Shown: positions 11,251 to 22,157, counted from the first letter of the stretch. The stretch: 64,000 bases of DNA from Azolla caroliniana (GCA_043228905.1 JBHGNT010000009.1:3038001-3102000); one strand, 5' to 3'. Notes: generated by a model from the letters alone, not told the origin. Numbers and translations: made by a program.

Positions 11251-11768
11251 TCACTGTTCCATATTTTTCTGGTTGTGGTTTCTCGAGCATCGTACCCTCC
11301 TGCAATTCCACGGTGCGATTCCTGAAGAATGACTGATTTTTCAAATTGTTGTACTGTTCTTCTCCAAATACCATATGCTCCTTTATGATACAGAGTGTCA
11401 TTCAAAAGACAAAAATTACAACTCCGTGCCGATAGATGTTTGGGTAGTATCCTTGTTGTCAGAAAGATTGTCATCTCTGAGATCCAAGTATCCTCCCTTT
11501 CTTCATTTCTCTCCTGTGCATTTACTGCTTCCACTTGAAAAAGCTGGGCATCCGGAAAATCATCTTTGACACTTGTGCCTTCTTCTCCTGACTCCAGTCG
11601 ATTGAGATAATCAGCCACTGCATGTTGTACTCCTGGCTGATGTAAAATGTCGAATTCAAATTCTTGGAGTAGAAAAGTCCATCTTGCTAACTTACCGGTT
11701 AATTCCGGTTTTGAGACCAAATAAAGAAGAGCCGAATGATCAACATGAAATGTAAACTTTTTTCCCAA
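11235..11768 (-). pseudogene. RNase H to integrase N-terminus of the 9.2-kb element
   Basis: KKFTFHVDHSALLYLVSKPE and LARWTFLLQEFEFDILHQPG are the end of the Ty3/gypsy RNase H domain. They are followed by LNRLES, a linker and the HHCC region (ILQESHRGIAGGYDARETT). The frame is open for 177 codons, then shifts into the integrase frame near 11240. A related but shorter copy lies at 49.8-50.1 kb on the plus strand. Confidence 0.85.
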
Positions 11769-12900
11769 AAGATAGTGTCAAAATTTATTGACACTGTAGA
11801 TCATTCCTAAAGCTTCCCTCTCCGTTGTAGAATAGTTTCTCTCTACTGTCGAGAGTTTCCGACTAGCATAGTACATTGGCCTGTACCAATTCGGTTCGGT
11901 CATCTGCATTAATGCACTTCTGATTGCGATGTCGGATGCGTCGACAAAGACATGGAATGCTTTATTCCAGTCAAGTGGTTGAACCATTGGAACTTTGGAC
12001 AACATTTTCTTGAGACAATCATATGCATCCTGTTCAACACTTGTCCACTGAAAAGGAACTTTGTGCACTGCTGTATGTAAGGGAATGACGATATCCGCAA
12101 GATATCTTATCATTTTTCTGTGCCATCGAATCTGTCTTAAAAACCGACTGAGAGCTTTAGCATTTGTGGGTGCCGGTGCTTCCAGTATGGCTTTAACCTT
12201 GTCAAGGTCTACTGCAATTCCTTCTTGATTGACAATATGGCCTAATAATGTGCCACTAGTGACCCCGAATGCACATTTTGCTGGATTTAAACTAAGCCGA
12301 CCTTCCTGACATTTCTCCAAACATAGTCGTAAATGCTCAAAATGTTCGGTTTTCCGACTAAACAACAAAATCATCCAAAAATACTTGCATAAAGGTAGGA
12401 ATGTAATCCCCAAATATTTCTTGTATCACTCTTTGGAATGTCGCCGGAGCGGTCTTCAAGCCAAACATCATTACTACCGCTACAAACACTCCCCATTCCG
12501 TAACAAAAGCTGTCTTTTCTTGATCTTCCGGATTCATCCGAACCTGATAATAACCACTAAAACCATCTAGGAAACTATATACTTCATGGCCAGCTACCGC
12601 ATCCAATATACCATTCGTAAATTGTAATGGGAACGCATCCATAACGATAGCCACATTTAGTTTTCGGTAGTCGACACATACCCGAAGTTTGCCATTCTTT
12701 TTCGAAACTACGACGATTGGACTTAACCATGTCGATTTTTTCACCGGACGAATAAACCCTACTTTCAAAAGTTTATCTATTTCTTCTTTTACTTTAATAG
12801 CATAATTAGGATTTAATCGGTACCTGCGTTGTTGAATTGGCTTTGCATCCTTATGCAGGTTGATTTGATGTTGACAAAAAGCTGGATCAAGCCCCTTCAT
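11769..12900 (-). pseudogene. Reverse transcriptase of the 9.2-kb element
   Basis: Palm and fingers blocks are clear: WLSPIVVVSKKNGKLRVCVD, YRKLN, YSFLDGFSGYYQVRM (motif A Asp), FGLKTAPATFQRVI, and VFLDDFVV (the catalytic two-Asp box, here FLDD). After a frameshift just past that box it continues LRLCLEKCQEGRLSLNPAKC, LLGHIVNQEGIAVD, KALSRFLRQIRWHRK and the start of RNase H (FHVFVDASDIAIRSALMQ). It would have copied the element RNA into DNA. Confidence 0.92.
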
Positions 12901-13106
12901 ATCTTCAAAAGACTAGGCAAAGACATCCTTATATTGCGTTAATAATGCGTTAACCTTTGTTTGTCAGCTTCTATCATATCTTTAGCAATGAGTACTGTTT
13001 TCCACTCATTGTCCTTATCTTCTTCTACCAAATTTATTTCCTCCAATGCTGAAGCTTGAACTCATTGGGACACCATCATCTCTCTGTCGGTAGCTTCTTG
13101 ATGGAG

Positions 13107-13706
13107 TCATATTTCCTTCATTGCTTGCTCATCTATTGGCAAATCCTCTTGGGAATCCACATATGGTGTCAAGGCTTGTAAAATATCTACTTCGAACAAA
13201 GGAATGATTTTTGAATTATCATCAAAATATTGATTTTCTTCGACCTCGTCTAATCCTTCCATCATATTGACGGACTTAGCATACACAGGCAAACACTGTT
13301 TGCTTGTCGCAACCTTGTTCTGTGTCGACACCCGGATTTTCGTTTTGCCTTTTCTAAATGTTAGTTGATTCTGATTCCAATTCTGCTTGATGTTAGCAGT
13401 CTTTAACTATCGGCGACCTAATAGCAAAGGATATGCACCAGGAGCTTCTAAATGAAGTATTACCGCCGATATAAGAAAACTATGACCACCCAACTCCACC
13501 TCTAATTGTCGGAGTAAGCCAATTGGTTGTACTGTACTAGTATCTGCCATTCTTAGCCAAAATGGGCAAGCTTCCCATTTAGTAATACCTAACCTATCAC
13601 AGGTGGCTTTATTAATGACATTTACTCTTGAGCCACCATCGATAATCGTATTTTCGATTTCCTGACCATGAATTATTACTTTAATTGATGGATTTTGCTC
13701 ATCCAT
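13107..13706 (-). pseudogene. Aspartic protease and linker of the 9.2-kb element
   Basis: The retropepsin core is visible at 13706-13407: NTIIDGGSRVNVINKATCDR carries the active-site Asp in a DGG context, then a flap region, and APGAYPLLLGRR near the end corresponds to the C-terminal hydrophobic/Gly-Arg motif. The next frame (13331-13107) is an acidic linker to RT. The protease would have cut the Gag-Pol polyprotein. Confidence 0.8.
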
Positions 13707-13821
13707 GATTGAAGGGCTGGTGCTCGGCTGACTATAGTGTACCGATACTTGTTCTGTCCCCTTTTGGCAATCAATGTTGCCACCTTTTCGGTAAATCTAG
13801 GAACCAACTTAAGTAATCCGG

Positions 13822-15457
13822 TCAGTGGTAATGAACTTGACAATCTGCTAAGATCTTCCAAGTTTCCTCTTGTTCTGGTACAACAATAACTCCTGGTAAT
13901 TCGGTAGCTTGGTTAATTTCATTGTCTTGGAGCATCCAGTTTACATTATTTTGGTTTGCTTCCTCTACCCATTCCTTGGCTGCTTTCCGGACTACTTCCT
14001 GAATCTCCCACTCAGATTGTTTACTTTTGCTTCTAGTGGTTACTTGATGTATTTCCAGTATAAGCATAATGACCAGTTTGACGGCAAATATAGCAAGTAG
14101 GAAGAAACGTTCCACTTCCCTCGCCTTGCACAAACTGATTAGTCCCATCATTTTGCATAAACTGTTGACCATCATTCCCATTAGAATTCGGCGATTGCTG
14201 AAACTATCGTGAGGCTTTCGGCTTGTAGAATTTTTTATTTTTATACCGGTTTTGCTTAAACCGTCCTCCATTTTGCTGTTGTTGATTCATATTCGGTGCT
14301 ACCGAGAATTCTTGATTTTGTTGAAAATCTTGATTGTGCTGAAAATTACTTTGTTGAAAGGACTGATTATTTTGTTGAAAAGTTGGATTCTGCTGGAAAT
14401 TATTTTGTTGAAAGGCTTGATTTTGTTGAAAATTATTTTCTTGACTTTGTGGAAAACTATTCTGTTGGTACCCATTATTGAATGAATTCTAGTTATTGTG
14501 GTACCCGTTTTCCGGAAAAATTTGTCTTACCAGAGCCGTCGTCTTATTGAGCAAATTATACTCACATTGCTTGATCGAATGAAGTTTAGAATGACATATT
14601 GTGCAATGTGTTCGTAGACTACATTCGATCGTCGAATGACTATTATTTAGACAAGTAGTACATTGAACTGCTTGTCGAAATTGTAACACCTCCATTGTTG
14701 GCAGTGTTCGATTTAGTGCTGACATATCCATACTCCGTACATTTATTGGCGGTCGGCCCATAGCGATTGCCTTATCAATCACTTGCTTGATATTCTGATT
14801 CTGGAAATCGAACACCTTCAGTGTTGTTCATAATGGTTCACGAAATGCTTCAAGGAATACATCCTTCAATTCATTGTCCGGAATAGGCTTGGAAATTTGA
14901 AGTTGTAAATTTTGAAAACGAATCACGAATTGAGACACCGTTTCATGCTATTCCTGATACAACCCATAAAATTGCGCTATCAAATCCTTTTGAGGTATCT
15001 CACGATGAAATAACTACAGAAATTTGGTGGTCAATTGTTCGAATGTTTCAAACCCACGAAGACCATTTTGTGCAAACTAGTTAGCGGAATAACTAGCCAA
15101 TGACAAAACGAACTCAACAATCTTAGACTTATCTTCGGCTACCGCCGACAGTCTCTGAGCTCCATGGTTAATCTCCCATGTTGTCAGGAAATCCCCCACA
15201 TGCGCTTCTGCATCAGTTCCCTCACGGAACTTAGAATACGGATAAGGCATATTGTCGTCACTCCAGATATCGTAAAATGATACCTCTTCTGGCTGATTTT
15301 CGTTCGAACACTGGCTATAAGTTAAATCAGGAAATACAAACCACCTTCTACTTGTTTCCAACTGTAATTCCTCAACCGATTCTTTCTCTAGTGACTTCGT
15401 AACAGAACACGTACGAGGACGTTTACAACCGACTGGTGTATCGGGATTAGACGACAT
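13822..15457 (-). pseudogene. Gag of the 9.2-kb element
   Basis: A likely start is ATG at 15457 (MSSNPDTPVGCKRPRT), though the frame is open into the LTR. The capsid region (15240-14830) contains DAEAHVGDFLTTWEINHG and YQE-HETVSQFVIRFQNLQLQ. The distal part has a Cys/His cluster (CTTCLNNSHSTIECSLRTHC), a Gln/Asn/Phe-rich stretch from repeated FQQN units (14485-14270), and a zinc-knuckle relic (CYICRQTGHYAY). The frame stays in register over about 1.2 kb with at least six stops; each inspected one could derive from a Gln or Arg codon by C-to-T. Confidence 0.82.
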
Positions 15458-15491
15458 CCATTCGTCTTGTTCTTTGTTATTTGTAGATGTA

Positions 15492-15507
15492 ACTGGGCGT
15501 GCCAAAA
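15492..15507 (-). promoter_or_regulatory. Primer binding site of the 9.2-kb element
   Basis: On the minus strand, 11 bases after the 5' LTR, the leader reads TTTTGGCACGCCCAGT. A longer version at 48964-48989 continues into a T-arm complement (ACTCGAACC), showing that it pairs with a tRNA 3' end. Which tRNA is not determined. Confidence 0.75.
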
Positions 15508-15518
15508 TTATACTGTGT

Positions 15519-15940
15519 TGTTCGGTCAACAATTACTACTTTGCCGACACATGATAAGACGAACGTTCGTACCAAACGTTCTATCAAGAAGTTGTGGTTA
15601 AACGAATAGATACGAATTAGTTGTAAATTTATCAGTGATAACAGACACCGAGATCGTGACTTATGTAATATAGTTTAGACAGAATGAAATAGATAGCAAG
15701 AGCAATTCGTACACAGAGATTTCCTAATTAATGTTTATATTACTAAATACAACGATAGATTTCCTAACTAATCCTTTTATAGGTAACTCAAAGGTCTTTT
15801 CTCATCAAGAAATCCTACTGTCTATAATTATCAAGAATTACAAAACTTCGTAACTAACTATATCCTATTCGGCTATTTGTTGAGTCATCGATCCGAACTG
15901 TCGATCCGACTCTGACGCATCCATACTTGTCTGGGTAACA
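15519..15940 (-). repeat. 5' LTR of the 9.2-kb element
   Basis: 422 bp, TGTTCGGTCAAC to GGGTAACA, with TATA box ACCTATAAAAGG on the minus strand near 15774-15785. It is the partner of 6755-7213. Confidence 0.9.
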
Positions 15941-16505
15941 CTGTTCCAGAAGAGGCGTGCGTTACACTAGACTCCATTCGCGCTGGTGAGCCCAAGTGCT
16001 CCCCGACTGGTTCTGGGATGTAGGCACCCTCCATGTCTCTGTAGTGAAACCGGCTTTAGCCGGCGTTGTAATGACCGTTGTATATACATGATTATATATG
16101 TGTCTTATGAAAGAGGGTGTTTGTGAGTTATAGCTCTCCACTTTGTCTCCGGTGTGTACATGTGTGTGCGTGCGGGCATGGTTAACTGGGCTGTAGCCCG
16201 CGTACCTCTTTCGCGCCCTCTGTAAATACGGTTATGAGGGTGTTATGGATACGCATACGTGCACCCTCTTCTCCTACGAGTTCTGGTCATTCCCGAAATG
16301 CATTCGGATCCGTCCATATCGGTCTTTCCCAAACAACATCCGGAACCGATCCGGCCAGAAACGAAACCGGCTCTAAAGGATTCGTCTTTCTAGAAACTCG
16401 TCCCTCCCCGGTCCAAGACCTTGGCGGTTCCGCCTGGATCCGACATGCATGAACGGATTTCCGCGACATCTTTGGTGAATCTAATATGAAAGGCGGCAAG
16501 GGAGG
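15941..16505 (+). other. Continuation of the TGTCGTGA-family element leader
   Basis: No gene. GC-richer sequence that shares the block GAGTGCTCCCCGACTGG-like with 6700-6730. It ends in GCGACATCTTTGGTGAAT just before a gag start, as the copy at 26.73-26.77 kb does (GCGACATCTTTGGTGAAC). This links it to the LTR at 6236-6754 across the nested insertion. Confidence 0.55.
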
Positions 16506-17600
16506 ATGGAGTTGGATGACGAAGACTTCGAGAAGAGGAGGCAAGAAGCGAGAAGCGACACAACGGTTCGAAACGAGTCCGGTGGGTTCGGCACCGGAGC
16601 CGAAACTCTGGACATTGGAGAAGCAAGCCCAGGCGAGGCTTGTGCGGTCATAGAGCAGATGCTTTCCACCGACAACACTAAGGATTCGGTGGCCTCGGAC
16701 AAGTTGTAAGGATTCAATTCGAAATCGGTCTCCTAGGAGTTAATTCGGAATCGGTCTCTCTACATCTAATCCGGAGACTTCGGCAGTCTGGCCCGGGAGC
16801 CGACGTGAGACCGCAAGAGATGGGAGATGGAGGCGGAAATACAAGGAGGAGGACGACGAGTCCGAGAGAAGTGCAATTGGGAGGCGCAGAAATGAGGTGC
16901 GGTCCTATGGGTCTCCTCACACTTAACCCAGAGACTTCGGCAGGTGGCCCCAAGAGCCAATGTGAGACCAGAGAGATGGATGGTGGCAGCGGGAGAACAG
17001 GACTCAGCAATGCGGAGCGCTACAGATGGGCCCAGATGCTAACTAGGAATGTTAACTTCCGGATAACTGATCTGGAAGGGAGAGGATGGATGATGCGGGC
17101 CACCTTCTCGACATGACGAAAAAGCACGACTAGGGACAAGGTTGAGGTTGGAGATGCGACGACCACCGGTTCAGGAAGGGATGAACATGTCCGGACACGA
17201 TCGTCCGGAATGTCGATTCGAGAGAGGAAAGCAAGGTTGAAGCTTGCATGGGATTGCCATGGGCCGCGACGTCGAGCAAAAGTGGCTATGGACAAATTCC
17301 GGCTAGGTGATCCTACGGCGATCCGGAGACTCCGGCGGTCCGGCCCGAGAGTTGACGTGAGACCAAGAGAGATGGACTGTGTTGGCAGGTGAACGGGATC
17401 CTACTATGTGGTGAAGTGCGGATGAGCGATCCTCACACCGATCCGGAGACTCCGGTGGTCCGGCTCAAGAGCCGACGAGAGATCGAGAGAGATGGATGGT
17501 GTCGGCAGGTGAACGAGATCCGACAAAGCAAGGACCGAAAGAGCATAAAGAGGTATAAGGCCTTGTGTTGAGCGGCAAGCTCAACCGGATCCGGATTGGC
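16506..17600 (+). pseudogene. Decayed gag region of the TGTCGTGA-family element
   Basis: ATG at 16506 (MELDDEDFEKRRQEARSD) occupies the same place as the gag start at 26775 (MKLEEDNFAQLF), but homology fades quickly. The rest is GC-rich sequence with repeated blocks related to GATCCGGAGACTCCGGCGGT...GAGAGATGGA at about 16760, 16920, 17310 and 17420. No full protein domain is readable. The identity rests on position and the upstream block. Confidence 0.4.
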
Positions 17601-17919
17601 TAAATAAGCCTAAGCCGGATCGGCATCCGGAAGGATGAGCCGGATCGGTGAGCCGGTGAGCAAGCGAGCCGGTGAGTCGAATCAAGCAGTAACCGGAAGC
17701 CTAGTAGTAGCCTAGACTACTAGGTAGTTAATGTCTCGTAGTTAGTGTCAGACACTTGTGTTATCATTGAAGTACATTGTACCTCTGTTAGTCCTCTTAG
17801 GACTTGTATAAATAGTGTTGTTGAGCACGTTGTATGTATAGAGAATTTTACAGAGTGTTTGATAATAAATTTAAGTTGTTCTGCTCTTTCTCTGTCTCTC
17901 CTGCGTACCTTTTGTGTAT

Positions 17920-17958
<39 letters not shown>

Positions 17959-17990
17959 GTTATCTGGCTAAGCCTGTTGTCTAACGCTTC
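17562..17990 (+). mobile_element. Probable LTR or promoter segment
   Basis: Starts TGTTGAGCGGCAAGC, has TATA box TTGTATAAATAGTG (about 17802) and a CT run (17922-17955), and ends near TTGTCTAACGC. The ends are tentative and no target duplication was found. Between 17990 and 18418 lies GC-rich repeat-derived sequence without a recognised gene. Confidence 0.4.
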
Positions 17991-18418
17991 CGCACCTTCG
18001 TTTTTACACCTTGGTTGCTCGATGCCTCTCGATACGGCAACGAACCGAAAACAGACCCGATCGGTAGGATCGAAAGAACGAAGGAAGGATGCGCAAGGTG
18101 CACGGGTCGTAGGCCTTAAAGGACAAAAGGCCCGAGATGGATCCTCCACACTGGTTCCGGAGACCTCGACAATTTGGCCGTCGTGGCAACGTAAGATCGA
18201 GGAGATGGAAGGTGGCAGCCATGGGACGAAGGCTGTAGCAACAGAGGCATCGAGCAACCAAGGCGTTACAAGGACAACGGACGCTAGGTGGGCCGAAACT
18301 TACAAGGGTGATCCCCGTACGAGTACCAACGCGGAAGGCTACCAAGGACACCCAAGTGAAAAGCAGTGTGCCAAACCGAAAAGGGCACACCCGGAAGCGA
18401 AATGAAGGATGTGCGCTT

Positions 18419-19229
18419 TGACAGGATTTGCACGCTCCCTATACGCAACGCTCGGCCACAACCGAGCTTAGAATCATACACAGAAAACGGGAAATAATGA
18501 ACGACACGAAAAAGAGATGAGTACGCAGGATGTTTACGTGGAAAACCCAAACTAAGGGAAAAACCACGACAACCCACAAGCTGCAAACTATCACTATGGT
18601 AGAATGTACAACAGTGAGTTCACGGAGGCAACGACCTCGTGCTCACGATCCTCGCCACAGGCGGCGGTTACAATAGAGGCAACGACCTCTTTCTCTCTCT
18701 CTCTCTGTACACGGTTTCACATTATCTCTCTCCTTGCACCAACAAGAATGACCACAACAACAGTTATCTAAAAGTTTGCCCTAAGTCATTTTTATACTAA
18801 TATGACTTTTCGGCTATTTACAAATATAGCCTCGATGGACTCTCAGAAACATATTTACGAATATGTCTCTTCATCCGGTGAGCACTTCTCACCGGGTCTG
18901 CACCATCCGACTCTTCGTAGCCGGGTACTCCTCATCCGGTCTTCATCGGGTCTGCACCATCCGGCTCTCCGTGGCCGGGTACTCCTCATCCGGTCTTCAC
19001 CAAGTCTGCACTATCCGGCTCTCCGTAGCCGGGTACTCCTCATCCGGTCTTCACCGGGGCTGCACCATCCGGCTCTCCGTAGCCGGGTACTCCTCATCCG
19101 GTCTTCACCGGGTCTGCACCATCCGGCTCTCCGTAGCCGGGTACTCGTCATACGGTTTTGGCCTCGGCCGAGTTTGTTCATCATCACTGTTCTTCTCCTT
19201 TCCCATCCGGAGGGACCTGTCTCCCAACA
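18419..19229 (-). mobile_element. Copia-type solo LTR with target duplication CGCTT
   Basis: An 811-bp LTR whose minus-strand start is TGTTGGGAGACAGG (at 19229). It is flanked by CGCTT on both sides (18414-18418 and 19230-19234). It shares CTCGGCCACAA, GTGGAAAACCC and TATTTACAAATA blocks with 20890-21447 and with the inverse of 5603-6131. It contains an internal 54-bp tandem repeat. No internal region, so a solo LTR. Confidence 0.88.
18877..19160. repeat. 54-bp tandem repeat inside the solo LTR
   Basis: About five copies with a 54-bp period (starts 18931, 18985, 19039, 19093, 19147), core CCGGGTACTCCTCATCCGG. The period is a multiple of three, so long artefactual ORFs run through it. The repeat explains why this LTR is longer than its relatives. 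Confidence 0.9.
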
Positions 19230-20000
19230 CGCTTGACCATCCAGGGCCGAGGTAAAAGCACGGGGAAAGACCGGAGTTCGTCATAGGTGGTGCTGAGAGA
19301 AGGAGGAGAGCGGACAAGCCTCTCACAAGGCGAAGTCCAAGGTAGGACGACACACAGAGGTGCCGGGACGGAACCACGGGCGCAGAACAGGCTGCAAGGG
19401 TCGGTGGCCCTGAAGGACATCGGAGGTCGGAGAGGGATCCTCCGCACTTGTACTGAAGACCTTGGTGGCTCGGTCGGAATGGCAACGGCCGGCGTGGCAA
19501 GCGTAAGCCCGAGGTGACAAGTAGGTGGGGGTGAGGGGACAACGGCGGACGACACCAAACCGGTCGCAGCGGCATAGGACGAAAGGGGAAGAGCGGGCCA
19601 TTACGGGGTGTTCCTCGGGCACGGAGGACACCGGGTATACGGTTGAAGCGAAGACGCGTGATTTGGCCGGGCAAGGGCTGAGTAGCGTGCACGGGACGTT
19701 TGGCGTGTGGCAAGGCGGATCGAAACGTGCACGGGCAAGGTGCAACCTCCGATGATCGGTCGGAAGGAACGAGATCCACATCGCGCAGGACAAAGTATAT
19801 AACGGGCTTTGTAACTGAGCTCATAAGGTCATTACTATTGTTAGAGAGTGGTTGTCTCCATTATCGTAACTATTCCAAATAAAACCGTTTGATTGTGTGC
19901 CTCGATCTCCCTCTCTCCCTCTCTCATTCTGTTCTTTGATCTTGCCTTCACTTGTGCACTCGGTGATCGTCATCTCAAGGTGTTGTTGATGTTTCCACAC
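19230..20000. other. GC-rich decayed element sequence
   Basis: No gene recognised. It contains one more block of the GGATCC...GAGGTGACAAG type near 19430. Near 19880-19960 a CT-rich stretch (CTCCCTCTCTCCCTCTCTC) resembles U5/leader sequence of an LTR element in plus direction. Confidence 0.4.
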
Positions 20001-20522
20001 TGACGGCCTTAGTTCACAATAGACCGCATTAACAAATAGTATTTTTTGAACACACAAGGATTCAACTACAACCGAATTAATCAAAACATAGACAATTTGA
20101 ATTGGCTACACCGTTGATCGCCTAATAATCACACAACAATTCAAAACTTGTTTTACAAATTAACATACATAAATCAATAGCAAAAGGGTATTGTATACAC
20201 AAAACTCTTATATATTAATGTTCCATTTATAAACAACTTTATACAAGATTCATGCCCCTTTTTATAGGTAAGCATGCACTGTTACAATGCATCCTTTCAA
20301 ATCATCCTCTAATGGTCATAGTTATTCAGGTCTATATTGCTTCATATCCAATTAGTATTTTGGCTATGTTAATATTTATAATAATACTTAATTACTACTT
20401 ATTTCTGGGTTCACACTACTAACCGTCCATCCGAATCGGCATTTAGCTTCGGCCTTCATGCTTAGCTGGCTCCTAGCCATTTGGCTTATCTCTTTGTCTT
20501 CTTTCTGCTCCTAAGGGTAACA
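20000..20522 (-). mobile_element. 3' LTR of a second extra-ORF gypsy element (left end approximate)
   Basis: The minus-strand start is TGTTACCCTTAGG at 20522, preceded by the tail CCCACGGGTGTGCCATG as in the 9.2-kb element. TATA box CCTATAAAAAGGGGC is on the minus strand near 20255-20270. The left end could not be fixed. With the acidic ORF at 21475-21768 this forms a second, more damaged element of the same type. Confidence 0.6.
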
Positions 20523-20579
20523 CATGGCACACCCGTGGGACAGTGCCTTGCACGACGAACCCACAAAATTTTCGTAAGC

Positions 20580-20874
20580 TTTTCACAACATTCTTGTTTT
20601 GAAACATGATGCCTATCTTCTCCTAGAATTCATGAGCCTTACTCTCTTCATTGAAGTTGTTGTACAAGCTCATATTGATGAAGCATCGAATGTAGGTTGT
20701 TGTCTTCATGTGCATCACCTCCTAGGTTGGCACATCTATTTTGTCCGGTTTTGCATCTCCAAACTGTATAGGCAGCCAGAGATCTTTGACCATCAACATG
20801 TCCCTCATCTTCGACTTCCATACTGAGTAATTGGAGTCGGTGAGCTTGAACATGCCGTCGAATGGATCTTCCAT
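20580..20874 (-). pseudogene. Copia gag N-terminal fragment
   Basis: MEDPFDGMFKLTDSNYSVWK and KMRDMLMVKDLWLPI are the start of a plant Ty1/copia Gag (DUF4219/UBN2 type: F.LTDSNY..WK...). A stop follows at about 20725, then the frame continues and is cut near 20580, where it meets the gypsy 3' tail. It lies directly behind the primer site at 20875-20886. Confidence 0.8.
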
Positions 20875-20886
20875 GCTCTCATACCA
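20875..20886 (-). promoter_or_regulatory. Primer binding site (tRNA-iMet) of a copia element
   Basis: Minus-strand TGGTATGAGAGC, one base from the usual plant initiator-Met complement, between the LTR end and the gag start. Confidence 0.8.
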
Positions 20887-20889
20887 GTT

Positions 20890-21447
20890 TGATGAAAAAT
20901 AGTGCTCGGCCACAATCGAGTCTCAATCGCGCAGTGGAAGAAAACTGAAAACAAAAATAAGACGACACAAAATATTAATGTGGAAAACCCTAATTGGGAA
21001 AAACCACGAGAGTTTTGAACTCCGATCAGGATCACTATAGGGAGCAGGTATTACAGTAAGAGTCACAGAGGCAACAACCTCAAGCTCTTTTTCTTCGCCT
21101 ACTGGCCGTTACAAACAGAAACAGATTTCTACATCTCTCTCTCACTCTTTGTCTCACTCTGTGTCTCTCTCTATATACAACAACGAGAATGACAACCACC
21201 AGAACCAATATTTCCCTAGTTATATTTATACTCATATAACTTTAGGGTTATTTACAAATATTACCTAAAACAGTCACATCGAAACATATACATAAACTAA
21301 TGTCTGGCCAAATACCGATCAGATCCATCCAATCTGGTTTCCAGATATCTTCCGGATCCATTCGGTCTGGTTCTTTCCTTTGGCTCGTCTGATCCGGCTT
21401 GTTCAGTTCTCATCTGAATCCCATCCGTAGGGACCGAATACCCAACA
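20890..21447 (-). mobile_element. 5' LTR of a copia element
   Basis: About 558 bp; the minus-strand start is TGTTGGGTATTCGG at 21447 and the end is TTTTTCATCA near 20890. It is followed by primer site and gag. It is related to the solo LTRs at 5603-6131 and 18419-19229. It splits the extra ORF of a gypsy element (21475-21768) from that element's tail (20523 onward). Confidence 0.8.
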
Positions 21448-21474
21448 AGTTGTTGGCTCCCGTTCCTCGTTGGT

Positions 21475-21768
21475 TTAGATCGGCTCTTCTGCAGTTTTTT
21501 CTTCTTCAGCTCCTTGTTTCAGTTGCTCCTCCGAGTCTATCTTCTTGATTAACTGCCCTACTTGCTCAGTCAATTCCTCAATTTCGATGTTCGGCATAAC
21601 GTGCTCTTCCCTTGTCGGTTGTGATGGCTCCAGTTGCATCACCTCCATTGATCCAAGTGGATACTCGTTAGCATCATCCTTCGGTTGTTCCTCCTCAGTT
21701 CCTTGCTCGCCTAGACCTTTTTCTTCAGTCTGTTTGGCAATCAGTTTTGCCTTATCACTGATCATCAT
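21475..21768 (-). pseudogene. Acidic C-terminal part of a second extra ORF
   Basis: About 97 codons, MMISDKAKLIAKQTEEKGLG to EEEKTAEEPI, very rich in Glu and Gln, with short heptad-like stretches (IEELTEQVGQLIKKID). Composition and place before a TGTTACC LTR with the same PBS-complementary tail match the end of the extra ORF at 7266-7652, though similarity is weak. It is cut by the copia LTR at 21447. The role is unknown. Confidence 0.5.
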
Positions 21769-22062
21769 TTGTTCATTTTGGGTTTCCTCCGGATGTGCCT
21801 TGGACGTCTACATTTGTTCTTTCTCGTATGTTTCTAACATATAGAACAAAGCAAGATATTGAATGATTGAAGGAAGGTATAAGAGAATAGAAGAAGAGAG
21901 GAGCATGAATTGATAAGAGAAGAGTGAGTTTATCAGAATAGAATGAGTACAAGGATGAGTTGGATACAAGGTAGGCTTGGAGCTGAAGAGTGGTGTTGAT
22001 TCAAACTGATTTGATATGATCTATTTGTCTCTATTTATAGGTTTCTATAGAATAGCTTAGAG

Positions 22063-22157
22063 ATTTCTAGAATGTTCTAGAATGTTCTGGACCTAGAATA
22101 TTCTAGGATGTTCCAGAAGATTTCTAGAATGCTCTAGAAAGTTCCAGAAGTTCTTCT
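22063..22157. promoter_or_regulatory. Heat-shock-element array
   Basis: Alternating GAA and TTC blocks at 2-base spacing, for example TTCTAGAATGTTCTAGAATG, repeated over about 95 bp. This is the nGAAnnTTCn binding pattern of heat-shock factors. It ends about 25 bp before the TATA box of the LTR, the normal place in a heat-shock promoter. Function is inferred. Confidence 0.7.

Larger units (their letters stand above)
6755..15940 (-). mobile_element. Complete Ty3/gypsy retrotransposon with an extra 3' ORF
   Basis: Two LTRs (6755-7213 and 15519-15940) in the same orientation enclose, on the minus strand, primer binding site, gag, protease, RT, RNase H, integrase and a further long coiled-coil frame. 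Protease-RT-RNase H-integrase order defines Ty3/gypsy. No chromodomain follows the integrase; it ends in a short basic tail. Both LTRs keep a TATA box on the minus strand (ACCTATAAAAGG). Frames are broken by point stops and a few frameshifts, but all domains are present. The flanking five bases differ (TTTCT left, CTGTT right), so no target duplication is visible. Confidence 0.9.

Noticed and set aside
6755-15940. Target-site duplication of the 9.2-kb element
   Set aside because: Flanks TTTCT and CTGTT do not match; I did not force a boundary to create one.
18877-19160. CRISPR array
   Set aside because: Contiguous minisatellite without unique spacers, in plant nuclear DNA.
18802-19255. Two plus-strand ORFs with repeated LHHPALRSRVL and similar peptides
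   Set aside because: They exist only because the 54-bp repeat is a multiple of three and lies within an LTR.
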